Virus record (IMG/VR): IMGVR_UViG_3300023278_002664
Location: 2,833 to 30,018 of that record
Direction: 5' to 3' (one strand)
DNA: 27,186 bases
DNA from: a virus
The translations under genes and the position numbers were made by a program. Each line of letters starts with the position of its first letter. Positions within the stretch are counted from its first letter, which is position 1. The notes under the pieces were generated by a model. The model had not been told where the DNA came from. It made no database searches and was given only the letters and a program-made list of their open reading frames with translations. Positions 18,534 through 26,885 of the stretch are shown here, piece by piece.

Positions 18534-20027
18534 ATGGCAATAGACGAAGTTGAAGACAGAGATGGGAACCGTATACCTAGATTAAGATACGGAAAGACTA
18601 ATAAGCAAAATAGGTACCCAAGATTCGTTGACCTTGATGAATTAACGGAGGAGATTATATCTTACATAGATACTAAATCGGTTGTAGACGATGAGCTTTT
18701 AGAGGATAAAATATTACAATCAATCCCAGAACCCGTTGACCCTGCTATTAATTATAGTACTGTAGCGTGGATTGACACCACTAATGGTGATAATAGTACT
18801 GGTGAATTAGGAAGATTTGATAAACCATTTGCTACATACGGTGGAGCTTTAGCTGCGATAAATCTAATTTATGGAACGCTAACTAATGTAAATAGAGTAC
18901 TGATTTATTTTAGAGCAGGTAATTACGGAAATTCAGGAAGCATGAATCTTCGTTCAAATATTGATGTTTATTGTGAACCAGGAGTTCTATTTGGAGTAGG
19001 TTCTAGAATTGTGGATTCTTTTTATAGTACAATTGATGGATTTGTTGAATCTCGTTGGTTAGGTTATGCTAGTTACTATAACTCATCAACTTCAACATCT
19101 ACATTTTTTGAGTTAAATGGTAATTCCGAAGTACATGCAGAATTTGATAAAATTGATTCTCATAGTGGTCCTATTTTTATGGGTAATACAGGAACTGCTT
19201 ATTTCAAATGTAGAAAAGTTGAAACTAAGGGATATTTTCAAGCTGGAGGTATTAGTGTTAGAGGTAGTCGAACTATAGTAATAGATATTACTGAACAGGT
19301 TAGATCTTCTGCAGCAACATTTAAAATTCGTCAGTTTACTGGAAACCTTGTTGTTAATTGCCCTAAGATGATTTGTAGTAATGTAAACTTTTTAGGAGGA
19401 AATCTTAAACAAGTTGTTTTAACAGAAACTTCATCTAACGGAACTGCTGTGTTTAATGGTGACATGATTCAAGAAGACGATGCAACTTACTATGGAGGAA
19501 TTGGGGCAGTTGTTACTATTTGGAGTGGTGGCGGTGGAAACTACACAATTAATGGTAATATTTACGCAAATAATTCAAGAGCAGGAATTGGGCAATTGGG
19601 CACTGGAGCTCTTGTTAAACATAATGGTAATATTATTTCAAAAAGAAAAGTTGCAGAATTAAATTTTGGAACAACATTATTTAATAACAGCTCTTTAGTA
19701 AATGAAAACACATATCAAGCAACAAACCCTGTTGTTAGTATTGCAAATAGTGCAAAAGCATATTTCCAAGATTGTTTACTGTATAATGGAGCAGATGTAA
19801 CATCGGGTTTAGATATAACATCCCTCACAGCGCAAGTGTATTTTTATAATTGTTTACACTCAGGTATTGGAACTAACGGATGGTTTATATTTGCATCTAA
19901 TGCAGGAACAACGGTACAAACACACAATACAAGGTCAAATAGAGATTTAAATCCAAATGTGTCAGATGCACTAACCCCAACAGGATTTATATTTGATTCA
20001 AATTTAATAACTCCTAATTTTATATAA
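18534..20027 (+). CDS. Tail-spike-like protein with right-handed beta-helix, 497 aa
   Basis: Residues 1-75 form a charged, partly helical N-terminus likely to anchor the protein to the particle. From about residue 79 the pattern W-I-D-T-T-N-G-D followed by G-x-x-x-K-P-F-A-T-Y marks the entry of a parallel beta-helix, as in many phage tail spikes and surface polysaccharide-binding proteins. The body (about 100-440) consists of short beta repeats rich in Gly, Asn, Ser and Thr (for example NGNIYANNS, GNIISKRK), with no long helix or membrane segment. The likely role is host-surface recognition, perhaps with glycan depolymerase activity. No catalytic residues could be assigned. It starts 9 nt after the 39-aa frame and ends 1 nt before the next gene. 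Of all the plus-strand genes, this is the one expected to vary most between related phages. Confidence 0.7.
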   Translation: MAIDEVEDRDGNRIPRLRYGKTNKQNRYPRFVDLDELTEEIISYIDTKSVVDDELLEDKILQSIPEPVDPAINYSTVAWIDTTNGDNSTGELGRFDKPFATYGGALAAINLIYGTLTNVNRVLIYFRAGNYGNSGSMNLRSNIDVYCEPGVLFGVGSRIVDSFYSTIDGFVESRWLGYASYYNSSTSTSTFFELNGNSEVHAEFDKIDSHSGPIFMGNTGTAYFKCRKVETKGYFQAGGISVRGSRTIVIDITEQVRSSAATFKIRQFTGNLVVNCPKMICSNVNFLGGNLKQVVLTETSSNGTAVFNGDMIQEDDATYYGGIGAVVTIWSGGGGNYTINGNIYANNSRAGIGQLGTGALVKHNGNIISKRKVAELNFGTTLFNNSSLVNENTYQATNPVVSIANSAKAYFQDCLLYNGADVTSGLDITSLTAQVYFYNCLHSGIGTNGWFIFASNAGTTVQTHNTRSNRDLNPNVSDALTPTGFIFDSNLITPNFI

Positions 20028-20028
20028 A

Positions 20029-20337
20029 ATGATTGATATTTTAAACTCAAATCCAGGCGATAATTCTATTCATTCTGTATGCGGAAGTAAAGAAAATAAT
20101 TTTTTTGAAGTAGATTTAAATAAAGCTAATCCAGAAACATTAGCTGTAGTAAATGCTTTTTTTGAAGCATTACCTAAAACTGTAGGCGTATACATTGAAA
20201 ATATTCAAGCTGATATTGAAATTAAATACTTTTCATCAAATGTAGTATTTGACGAAAATGTAGAATTTGTTGACTATTCAACAACTGAAAATTCTGAGGC
20301 AATTGATAATTTTATAAATCTTATTGATAACCTATAA
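20029..20337 (+). CDS. Unknown acidic protein, 102 aa, next to tail spike
   Basis: The ATG lies 1 nt after the tail-spike stop, so the two are almost certainly cotranscribed and may be translationally coupled. The product is small and acidic, with a single Cys (C18), a central alpha/beta portion and a helical C-terminus. No signal peptide, membrane segment or known motif was seen. From position, it could be a chaperone, cap or accessory subunit of the spike, which is a guess. It is the last gene of the plus-strand block, and a terminator-like hairpin follows. Confidence 0.65.
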   Translation: MIDILNSNPGDNSIHSVCGSKENNFFEVDLNKANPETLAVVNAFFEALPKTVGVYIENIQADIEIKYFSSNVVFDENVEFVDYSTTENSEAIDNFINLIDNL

Positions 20338-20343
20338 CCCCCC

Positions 20344-20362
20344 CACAAGGTAGCACCCTGTG
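20344..20362. other. Small inverted repeat between convergent genes
   Basis: CACAAGG, loop TAGCA, CCCTGTG: a 7-bp stem with one A/C mismatch. It is immediately preceded by a run of seven C (20338-20344), whose last C is the first base of the stem. No T-tract follows on either strand, so it is not a classical intrinsic terminator by itself. It could form an RNA structure in either transcript. Confidence 0.4.
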
Positions 20363-20366
20363 ACCG

Positions 20367-20395
20367 ACCCTAGTATTAATTTGCTAGGGTTTCTT
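20367..20395 (+). terminator. Rho-independent-type terminator for the plus-strand (virion) block
   Basis: A 7-bp perfect stem, ACCCTAG / CTAGGGT (20367-20373 and 20384-20390), has a 10-nt loop and is followed by TTTCTT. It lies 30 nt after the last plus-strand stop. The T-tract runs into the stop codon of the converging DEAH helicase gene. Read on the minus strand, the stem is not followed by a T-run, so it should act mainly on plus-strand transcripts. Confidence 0.65.
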
Positions 20396-21764
20396 ATTTG
20401 GCTAAAACTTCTTCCAAACTTTGCTTTAATTTATACATGTGTGGACTATTAAAATCCATTCCACTCTTATGCAGTATAAACTTTATATAATTTATTGGAG
20501 CATCCTCTAATGGCATCCCCTTAAATTTGCCCCATGGCCAAGTTTTACTCTTCTTTAAACCACTTGTTGAACTATCTATATCCCTTTTTGTTTTATCTAC
20601 TGTATTGAGGTATTTATTTGTCAATATTTTATCGCCAGAAAAAACACCCCAACCTTCACCAGGATAACTTTCAATAACTAAATCCTCTATCTCACCAAAT
20701 CTTTTAACATTTCCGCAAAGATCAATAAAGAACGCCTTACTTTTACCCTCTGCTATTCTAGTAACCCTACCTATTATTTGATAATATAAGCTAAGAGAAT
20801 TAGTAGGGTATCCCATTATTATATGAGTTAGCTTTGGATAATCAAACCCAGTAGTCAGAACACTAACATTACACATAACTTTTATCTTACCGGACTTAAA
20901 GTCTTCTATCAATTGATTTCTTTCTTTGGTGGGGGTTGTTGCGTGAACCACAGCTGCACCCTTACCCAACATTTTAGCCATGGTCTTTGCATTTTTTACA
21001 GAATTTATAAATAACAAAATTCCATTAGCTGCTCCTTGCTCTAGTAACTTCCTTGTCATATCAAGCATGGTCTCGTTAATCATCTGAGATGTAACAGCCT
21101 CCTCTATAGATTCCTTGGTGTATTCACTACCAGTAGAGTTTAGGTCTAGTTTACTATCATCAAAATCATGTTGGTAATACTTCAAAGGTGACCAGAAACC
21201 ATTATCAATCATTTCCTTTACCTGCACAGTATACAACATTTTTTTAAAGAAGCTTGGTCTAGTTCTATGCAACATCATTAGCTTACTCCCCTCCATATAC
21301 TGCTTCAATCTAAATGGAGTTGCTGTAAATCCTATGACCTTTTTTGGAGCAAGTTTTTTCATAAACTTTGTAAACATTGAGCCAACTTCTGGGGAGTAAC
21401 TTTTATGTGCCTCATCTATAAGAACGGTTTGAATACCCATCTTCTTAATTTTATCGGCTATATCCTTTATACTACCGAGTGTCGCGTATGTAAGTTCAGA
21501 TAACTCTTTCTCCCCAGCACTAGCACTATATATAGTCGCTTCCCCACCAAATTCAAATAACTTTTTTATGTTTTGGTCAAGTAATTCCTTAGAGGGCTGT
21601 AAAACCAAACAAGGTTTACCCCATTCTTTCGCCAATTTACTAATGACCAAACTTTTACCTGCAGCTGTTGGTAGTGTCATTATCACTGGTTGTGAATACG
21701 AACCATTAAGATAAATTAAACCCTCATCAACTGCCTTCCTCTGATAACTTCTTAATTCCCACAT
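20394..21764 (-). CDS. DEAH-type superfamily 2 DNA helicase (UvsW-like) with extra C-terminal module, 456 aa
   Basis: All core SF2 motifs are present: motif I PTAAGKS (32-38), motif II DEAH (117-120), motif III in GFTATPFR (145-152), motif V TTGFDYP (304-310) and motif VI QIIGRVTR (329-336). The family uses ATP hydrolysis to remodel branched DNA during phage replication and recombination. T4 UvsW is the analogue. After the helicase core, the last ~50 residues (WPWGKFKGMPLEDAP, then YIKFIL) resemble the short DUF3820-type module. This would be a fusion of unknown purpose. The start ATG overlaps the upstream stop by one base (TAATG), so translation is probably coupled. It is the last gene of the replication operon. 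No T-rich terminator was seen on this strand. Confidence 0.92.
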   Translation of the reverse strand: MWELRSYQRKAVDEGLIYLNGSYSQPVIMTLPTAAGKSLVISKLAKEWGKPCLVLQPSKELLDQNIKKLFEFGGEATIYSASAGEKELSELTYATLGSIKDIADKIKKMGIQTVLIDEAHKSYSPEVGSMFTKFMKKLAPKKVIGFTATPFRLKQYMEGSKLMMLHRTRPSFFKKMLYTVQVKEMIDNGFWSPLKYYQHDFDDSKLDLNSTGSEYTKESIEEAVTSQMINETMLDMTRKLLEQGAANGILLFINSVKNAKTMAKMLGKGAAVVHATTPTKERNQLIEDFKSGKIKVMCNVSVLTTGFDYPKLTHIIMGYPTNSLSLYYQIIGRVTRIAEGKSKAFFIDLCGNVKRFGEIEDLVIESYPGEGWGVFSGDKILTNKYLNTVDKTKRDIDSSTSGLKKSKTWPWGKFKGMPLEDAPINYIKFILHKSGMDFNSPHMYKLKQSLEEVLAK

Positions 21765-22240
21765 TAGTTGATATTTTTTTCTTTCGATGCTATTGATACA
21801 CTTTGAATTAAAGATTGAAAAACAGAGGTGTAGTAGTCATACATATTTTCTGTCTTAATGAAGAACTTAATAAGACTTTGTATAACATCTATTCTTTGCT
21901 TGTAAAAATCAGTATCGTAAACAAGCTCCTTTGCTGCTGTAATACTCAGATTACCCTTTTCGGCCATAACTTTATTTATACCTTCAGCTTTTATCTGCTT
22001 ACGCTGATCTTCTAGATAAGTGTGCGATGCCCCTTTATATTTTTTAACATGACTAAATAGTTTAGCGAAATATTGAAATTCACCAACAAATCTTCTCTTT
22101 AGAATTTCTAAATCTCCAATAGCACCTATTCCATCAATCTCTGAGTATTCTCTACACAACTCATCCAACTTCTTACAACACTGACTAATCTCTTGTACAG
22201 TCTCCTGTTTGAAGTCTACAATATCTTCTACCTTAATCAT
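21764..22240 (-). CDS. Small helical protein, possible UvsY-like recombination mediator, 158 aa
   Basis: Almost entirely helical, with no membrane segment. The central pattern YLEDQRKQIKAEG (75-87) is followed by a helix that includes TAAKELVYDTDFYKQR (101-116), then a long amphipathic C-terminal helix. This recalls the layout of phage UvsY-like proteins, in which a charged R-K helix is followed by D-x-x-Y-x-x-R and a terminal helix. UvsY helps load a recombinase onto ssDNA. In T4, uvsY and uvsW are neighbours, and here a UvsW-like helicase follows directly, which supports the idea. No recombinase gene is visible in the window. The assignment rests on pattern and context only. The gene overlaps the upstream gene by 8 nt and the helicase by 1 nt. 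Confidence 0.55.
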   Translation of the reverse strand: MIKVEDIVDFKQETVQEISQCCKKLDELCREYSEIDGIGAIGDLEILKRRFVGEFQYFAKLFSHVKKYKGASHTYLEDQRKQIKAEGINKVMAEKGNLSITAAKELVYDTDFYKQRIDVIQSLIKFFIKTENMYDYYTSVFQSLIQSVSIASKEKNIN

Positions 22241-22805
22241 TCTTAGCTTTTTTACTTTCTTTATAATTTATGTATTCCAATATCTCTGGATTTTTCTTCT
22301 CCATCATTTCTGCCATAACCAATGGTATAGGTGCGTTATTCAATATGTTTAAGTCTATTGATTTAACCGTTTCACCATCGTTAACTTTTCTTACTTTCTC
22401 AGTAAAACTTCTTATGTTCTTATTTATACCATCTTGAAATCTAATTTCATTAGCAGCTAAAGAATCATCACCATCATCATCTTCTTCGTTCATTTGACTA
22501 GACCAATCATAAGACCTAAGATACTTTTCTCCCCTAATTTTATAAATGCGGAAAAACTCTAAGAAATCCTTCATAACTGCCTTAACAGTCTTATGTGATA
22601 CATCTTTATTACATATATCATATAAACTCTTTGCATTAGCTAGATTTGTCTCTGTTAACAAAACCTGTAAGTCATGTTGCTTCTCTCTATCCTTTACCCT
22701 TAATGATTCACTAGTCCAATCATTATTCCTAACATGTTGTAATTGATTCTTTGTAGTAATATAAGTAGAATCAATAAAATCTTGTATTGCTATATCTAAT
22801 TCCAT
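22233..22805 (-). CDS. Unknown acidic helical protein of the replication operon, 190 aa
   Basis: Not recognised. A helical N-terminal half (1-105) is followed by a very acidic linker (NEEDDDGDD, about 106-114), a second helical part and a basic end (KESKKAKND). A single Cys is seen at about 65. There is no nucleotide-binding motif, signal peptide or membrane segment. It starts 3 nt after the primase stop and overlaps the next gene by 8 nt, so it is made together with the primase and the helicases. It probably supports DNA replication or recombination. An ssDNA-binding or bridging role would fit the acidic linker, but this is only a guess. Confidence 0.7.
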   Translation of the reverse strand: MELDIAIQDFIDSTYITTKNQLQHVRNNDWTSESLRVKDREKQHDLQVLLTETNLANAKSLYDICNKDVSHKTVKAVMKDFLEFFRIYKIRGEKYLRSYDWSSQMNEEDDDGDDSLAANEIRFQDGINKNIRSFTEKVRKVNDGETVKSIDLNILNNAPIPLVMAEMMEKKNPEILEYINYKESKKAKND

Positions 22806-22808
22806 AAT

Positions 22809-23801
22809 TTATTTTTTAATCCCCCATCCGAGTTCTATTAATTTTCCATACGCATCTTTTGCATTTCCATCACATTCAACTTCAATGAAAACCCCCGTTG
22901 GGTTATATCCCCTATCAACCTCAAACGAAGTAGATGTACTAAAACAATTAAATATCTTAGTACTCTTATCGTATAATGCCGAAGACTTAGAGTGAGTGTG
23001 GCCCGCTCTTCTAAGCCTAGCTGATTTATCACTTTCACTAACAATTTCCCACCCATTTGAAATAAGAATTTCAAGCGAGTCTCCTTGTTCGTTAAAGTGT
23101 TCGAAAGGAGATACATCCCATTTGTCGGGGGTATCATAGACTTTATAACCTTGCTCTTCCAACGATACATCATTAAAAGATCTTGCCACTTCTACAAGAA
23201 CATCATAATCTGACTCAGATATTTCTTGCATTTTCCCATAAACATGTTCATATCCTGGTGATGGAGCTACAATAAAGTATCCACCACAAGCTTTACTTGT
23301 TCCTGACCTAGATTCTATAAGAACTCTAGATTTATCATTTCCTGCTATTTTCAAAGCTTTTGCTCTAGTATCTGGATTATTAAAAGCATGCATATAGGTC
23401 TCATGCTTCTCGTATTCAGTTGTTACCCTAGATGCAAACTTCTGGTTCCCAAACAATCTACTTTCCGGTGCTATAAATACCATATGATATCCACTATTCT
23501 TAGTCTTCTGTATATAAGCCTTTTTTAATATAGAATTTGGTACAGAGTTTTTATATCTCTCCCACAAGTCATTTGCTAAATCATATTTCAAATCAAAATC
23601 TAAACAGAATAGCCTAGACTTACCACCCGTAAGCACACCTATATATCTAGCGTTTCTAAAATTCTTATCGACATCATTTACATCCATTGGGGATATTTGA
23701 TATTTACCCCAATTAGGTATGATTGGTGTTTTGTTCTCTCCACAAGGGATTACAGAGAATCCATTCTTTATGTAAGATTTTGCAAGCTTCTTTATATCCA
23801 T
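22809..23801 (-). CDS. Prim-pol (archaeo-eukaryotic-type) DNA primase, 330 aa
   Basis: Opens with an A-K-S-Y-x-x-x-G-F-S-V-I-P-C pattern (7-20), typical of bifunctional primase/polymerase N-terminal domains. Next come GVLTGG (55-60), the metal-binding pair in CLDFD (D68, D70), SGYHMVF (H106) and the third acidic residue in LIESRSG (E163). These form the prim-pol active site, which synthesises primers at the fork. A C-terminal domain (about 230-330) has RRAGHTHSKSSAL, FNCFSTS and GDA-like spacing. It recalls the accessory domain that follows many phage prim-pol cores. No helicase is fused; the DnaB-like helicase is encoded separately two genes upstream. The ATG at 23801 lies only 4 nt after a strong promoter -7 box, which implies a leaderless or nearly leaderless mRNA. 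Confidence 0.88.
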   Translation of the reverse strand: MDIKKLAKSYIKNGFSVIPCGENKTPIIPNWGKYQISPMDVNDVDKNFRNARYIGVLTGGKSRLFCLDFDLKYDLANDLWERYKNSVPNSILKKAYIQKTKNSGYHMVFIAPESRLFGNQKFASRVTTEYEKHETYMHAFNNPDTRAKALKIAGNDKSRVLIESRSGTSKACGGYFIVAPSPGYEHVYGKMQEISESDYDVLVEVARSFNDVSLEEQGYKVYDTPDKWDVSPFEHFNEQGDSLEILISNGWEIVSESDKSARLRRAGHTHSKSSALYDKSTKIFNCFSTSTSFEVDRGYNPTGVFIEVECDGNAKDAYGKLIELGWGIKK

Positions 23802-23805
23802 TTGA

Positions 23806-23836
23806 CAAAGATATTAAATTATTTTAAATATTCCAA
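23806..23836 (-). promoter_or_regulatory. Bacteroidota-type promoter for the primase-helicase genes
   Basis: On the minus strand, TTGG (23836-23833) and TATCTTTG (23813-23806) are separated by 19 nt. They match the Bacteroidota -33 (TTTG/TTG) and -7 (TAnnTTTG) consensus and its usual spacing. The promoter fills the only real gap in the replication block, between the polymerase stop and the primase ATG. The predicted start of transcription is at or within a base or two of the primase ATG. Confidence 0.65.
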
Positions 23837-23840
23837 TATT

Positions 23841-25799
23841 TTAGTGAACTTCTGCGTAGTTGGCTCCTACTAATACATCAACCTCTAGTATTATAGGCAG
23901 TTCATAGGCCTTGTTCACCTTCTCCATGGCTTTATGAAGATTATCTTTTACCATACCCTCTTCACCATTTTTTACATATAAAAGCACCTCATCATGAAAT
24001 TGAGCAGAGGGGATTATTCCATATTGTGTCATAAAGTAAACCCATGTATCAAAGAATTTAGCACCACTATTTTGGTTACACGCTGAGAATTTGATATGAT
24101 CAGATGTTAGATACAGCCATAATCTACTGTAAGGATTATACACCCAATCTTTACCATCTACATTCTTAACCTTTCTATCTTCAGCATACTGCTTTACAGA
24201 CCAATTCCTTTTCCAATATGCATCAATAATACCCTCAGCTTCTTTTACAGGAATCTTGGCTGATTCAGAAACCTTAACTGCCCCTGCGCCATACGTGCAT
24301 GAGTAATTAATAGTTTTGGCTACATGCCTCTTTTTAGAAAGTTTACCATACAATTCTTCCATTTGCAACAATGTTGCATTTTTGTATTTTTCTGGGATAG
24401 TACTCTCATCTTTTTCTTTTTCCCAAGACTTATACCACTTGAAGAATTCAACCTCTGATTCATTAAACATATTAGCACTTAGTCCAATATCTAAGTGAGC
24501 ATCGAAGCCTTTTGTGTTCATCTGTTCTACATACTCTTTATCGTAAGAATAAATGGCTATTTGCTTTGTTTTATCTTCTAGCGAACCAACATCACTACCA
24601 ATGACAGAATAGCCCTCTGGAGCGATTATAACCGACCTTATCAATTCACCATATTGCTGAGTTGGTTTTGGAAGATTTACAAAAGGTTTTTTATGTTTTA
24701 GTCTAAATGTTTTTGTAAACCCATTTGCCTGTGCCGGAGCATAACCATTCTCATCAACACTTTCAACTATACCCTTTAGTATACCATATCTATGTTGAGC
24801 AACAGATAGCCCATCCAAGGCCTCCAACTCTGGGTATTTCTCAATTAACTTATAAATACTCTTACATAGATTTTTGTTATCATCTCTTAGCTGTGCCACT
24901 TTACCATTAGCACCATCTTTAAATATTTTTGGTTTCCACCCCTTGCTAACTAAAAAATCTTTTATTTGAAGAGTTGATGCAGGATTTGGTTCTTCTTCAC
25001 TATGAAGTATCTTTATCTCACCATCATAATCTTGAGGTAAACCACAGCCATCTAAGTATGTAAGCCATTTTTCACCAGCCACAGATAAACTTCCATCTTT
25101 TTTATATAAACCTTTCTTTGGTTTGGACACTAATCTATACTTTGGTATTTTTGGCATTATCTTCATTAGCTCTTCTTTCTTCTCTTCTATTATTCCATTG
25201 AGATATTCTAGGTTCTTTTTTGCCTGATCTACATTAATTCTTAGTGGATTATCATTTTGCAATTTCAAACATTTAGTTTTGAAGTTCAAATATTTTATAA
25301 CACTTACAATCTCTTCATCTGAATCATATAGACTCCTAAATAATTTTAAAGATTTTACCCAAAGATTTGTGTTGATTCTTATATCCCCCTCACAACGCTC
25401 TACATAATCTTCATAAGACAGATTCTCCCAATCGTCAATAGCAACCTTCTTTGTTTCAGAGGTAGAAAATGTTTCGCCCCAACTCTCCAATGAGTGTTTA
25501 AGCCTCTCATTATATAGATACCAAGAAATCGGCAAAGTGTCAATAATCTCACATTTGATATCAACCCCAGGATAAAGCTTCTCAATAGCAGGTATATCAT
25601 ACATAATAATATTATGACCCAACATAACATTATTAGGATTCTCAAAGAATGATTTAATTCTATCTTTATCGTTCATAGACTCAATAGACCACTTACCATT
25701 ATCAGATACGTAACCAATAGACATAACATGTAACCTATCCAAATCCTCTAACATACCATTGGTCTCAATATCAAACACTATTACCTTATTCAAATCCAT
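23841..25799 (-). CDS. Family A DNA polymerase with 3'-5' exonuclease, 652 aa
   Basis: Replicative polymerase of the T7/crAss PolA type. Residue numbers count from an upstream in-frame TTG (25805). The ATG at 25799 (residue 3, MDLNKVIV) is preferred. Exonuclease motifs: DIET (D12, E14), GHN with a following YD (63-70) and YVERCEGD (134-141). Polymerase motif A: GSDVGSLED (D405, E410). Motif B: R493, K497, Y501 and YG 505-506 within KKRHVAKTINY. Motif C: HDE (604-606). The proofreading and polymerising sites therefore look intact. There is no 5'-3' exonuclease domain, as usual for phage PolA. The ATG lies 6 nt after the DnaB-like helicase stop. A promoter for the following primase lies just past its stop codon. 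Confidence 0.93.
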   Translation of the reverse strand: MDLNKVIVFDIETNGMLEDLDRLHVMSIGYVSDNGKWSIESMNDKDRIKSFFENPNNVMLGHNIIMYDIPAIEKLYPGVDIKCEIIDTLPISWYLYNERLKHSLESWGETFSTSETKKVAIDDWENLSYEDYVERCEGDIRINTNLWVKSLKLFRSLYDSDEEIVSVIKYLNFKTKCLKLQNDNPLRINVDQAKKNLEYLNGIIEEKKEELMKIMPKIPKYRLVSKPKKGLYKKDGSLSVAGEKWLTYLDGCGLPQDYDGEIKILHSEEEPNPASTLQIKDFLVSKGWKPKIFKDGANGKVAQLRDDNKNLCKSIYKLIEKYPELEALDGLSVAQHRYGILKGIVESVDENGYAPAQANGFTKTFRLKHKKPFVNLPKPTQQYGELIRSVIIAPEGYSVIGSDVGSLEDKTKQIAIYSYDKEYVEQMNTKGFDAHLDIGLSANMFNESEVEFFKWYKSWEKEKDESTIPEKYKNATLLQMEELYGKLSKKRHVAKTINYSCTYGAGAVKVSESAKIPVKEAEGIIDAYWKRNWSVKQYAEDRKVKNVDGKDWVYNPYSRLWLYLTSDHIKFSACNQNSGAKFFDTWVYFMTQYGIIPSAQFHDEVLLYVKNGEEGMVKDNLHKAMEKVNKAYELPIILEVDVLVGANYAEVH

Positions 25800-25805
25800 A
25801 CACAA

Positions 25806-26885
25806 TCAATTAAATTCTACACCTCTACTCCCAGTAATAGCAGCACTATTAAATACTGGTATATCAACATCTTCATCATCTACTACAGAATTGGATACAT
25901 CGTTATCTTTTTTCTCTTGCCTTAATTTATTGAGGGTCTCATTATCTATATCCATTTCCTCTATAAATAAATCTTTGAAAACAGCCTCGCCCTCTCTAAC
26001 TTTTAATACATGGTAGAATAACTTACCTATTGTATCAAAACTTGCTTTTTTATCCTTCTCTACTATAAAGTGGTCCGAAAGGTATTCATAACGACTAGTA
26101 CTAACCTTCATATATTCATCTATACCCACCTTGTATGGATTAAATAAAGCAATTGAGTATGATGTTATCTGTGTCATAAATTCGGATCCGTATAGGTCTC
26201 CTGGGTTGGGTATTGATGCATTGTTTTTCTCGGATATTCTACCCATGATACTTCTGTTCATTTGTGATAACATTATGAAGTATACATTATCAAAGTCTAA
26301 TTTAAGCCTATTCATATATTCAACTACATCTTCTAGTGCTTTTTTCTTATCTCCACCAGAGATTAGTAAAACGTGGTCAATGGCTATAAATACTGCCTTC
26401 TTATCTGACATCTGTTCTAAGAACTTCTTACTCTCTTTGTAGAATTGGTCTGGGCTTGTAGGAGATTGACTTATGTATTGTCGCTCATCCTTCATTGATT
26501 CATAGCACTCTTTAGCAATAGCCTTTTCATCATCATTAAATTCCTCAAATAGTATCTGCTTTTTAGTCTTATCCATTTCTCTGTGTATACCCCTAAGAAC
26601 TATATTAAATACCTTCATCTCTAGGGATATATCCAAAAATATATACTCGTCTGCATCTCTATTGATATTCAAATCAAGGATATTCTTTTTCATCCTAAAG
26701 AGCATCTCACTCTTACCATGACCACTCAAAGCACTAATCAGCAATATATCACCATTAAGTAATCCTCCAATGTGAGAATCAATACATTCATAACCAGTTT
26801 TAACTAATTGTTTCTCCCCAGATTGAAACTTTTTTAGTTCAACAAAGGCATCCTTAACAAGTGAGTTTATTTGCTTAATTTCCAT
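25806..26885 (-). CDS. DnaB-like replicative DNA helicase (RecA-type core), 359 aa
   Basis: Walker A is SGHGKS (54-59), Walker B is FIAIDH (D170), and LDISLEM (84-90) and LSQMNRS (206-212) are DnaB signatures. The protein would form a ring that unwinds DNA ahead of the polymerase, with primers laid by the separate prim-pol. It lacks the N-terminal DnaG-interaction domain of bacterial DnaB. Only about 25 residues precede the RecA core, as in other short phage DnaB helicases. The C-terminal 50 residues are acidic and probably flexible. The stop is TGA, the only TGA stop among the genes here. The start overlaps the preceding frame by 11 nt. Confidence 0.9.
   Translation of the reverse strand: MEIKQINSLVKDAFVELKKFQSGEKQLVKTGYECIDSHIGGLLNGDILLISALSGHGKSEMLFRMKKNILDLNINRDADEYIFLDISLEMKVFNIVLRGIHREMDKTKKQILFEEFNDDEKAIAKECYESMKDERQYISQSPTSPDQFYKESKKFLEQMSDKKAVFIAIDHVLLISGGDKKKALEDVVEYMNRLKLDFDNVYFIMLSQMNRSIMGRISEKNNASIPNPGDLYGSEFMTQITSYSIALFNPYKVGIDEYMKVSTSRYEYLSDHFIVEKDKKASFDTIGKLFYHVLKVREGEAVFKDLFIEEMDIDNETLNKLRQEKKDNDVSNSVVDDEDVDIPVFNSAAITGSRGVEFN

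Noticed and set aside
22838-23173. 111-codon open frame on the minus strand inside the primase gene
   Set aside because: It overlaps the conserved C-terminal domain of the prim-pol in another frame and has no start context or motif.
25800-25805. TTG at 25805 as the DNA polymerase start
   Set aside because: An ATG two codons downstream (25799) gives MDLNKVIVFDIET, a normal N-terminus just before the exonuclease motif, and avoids butting directly against the upstream TGA.
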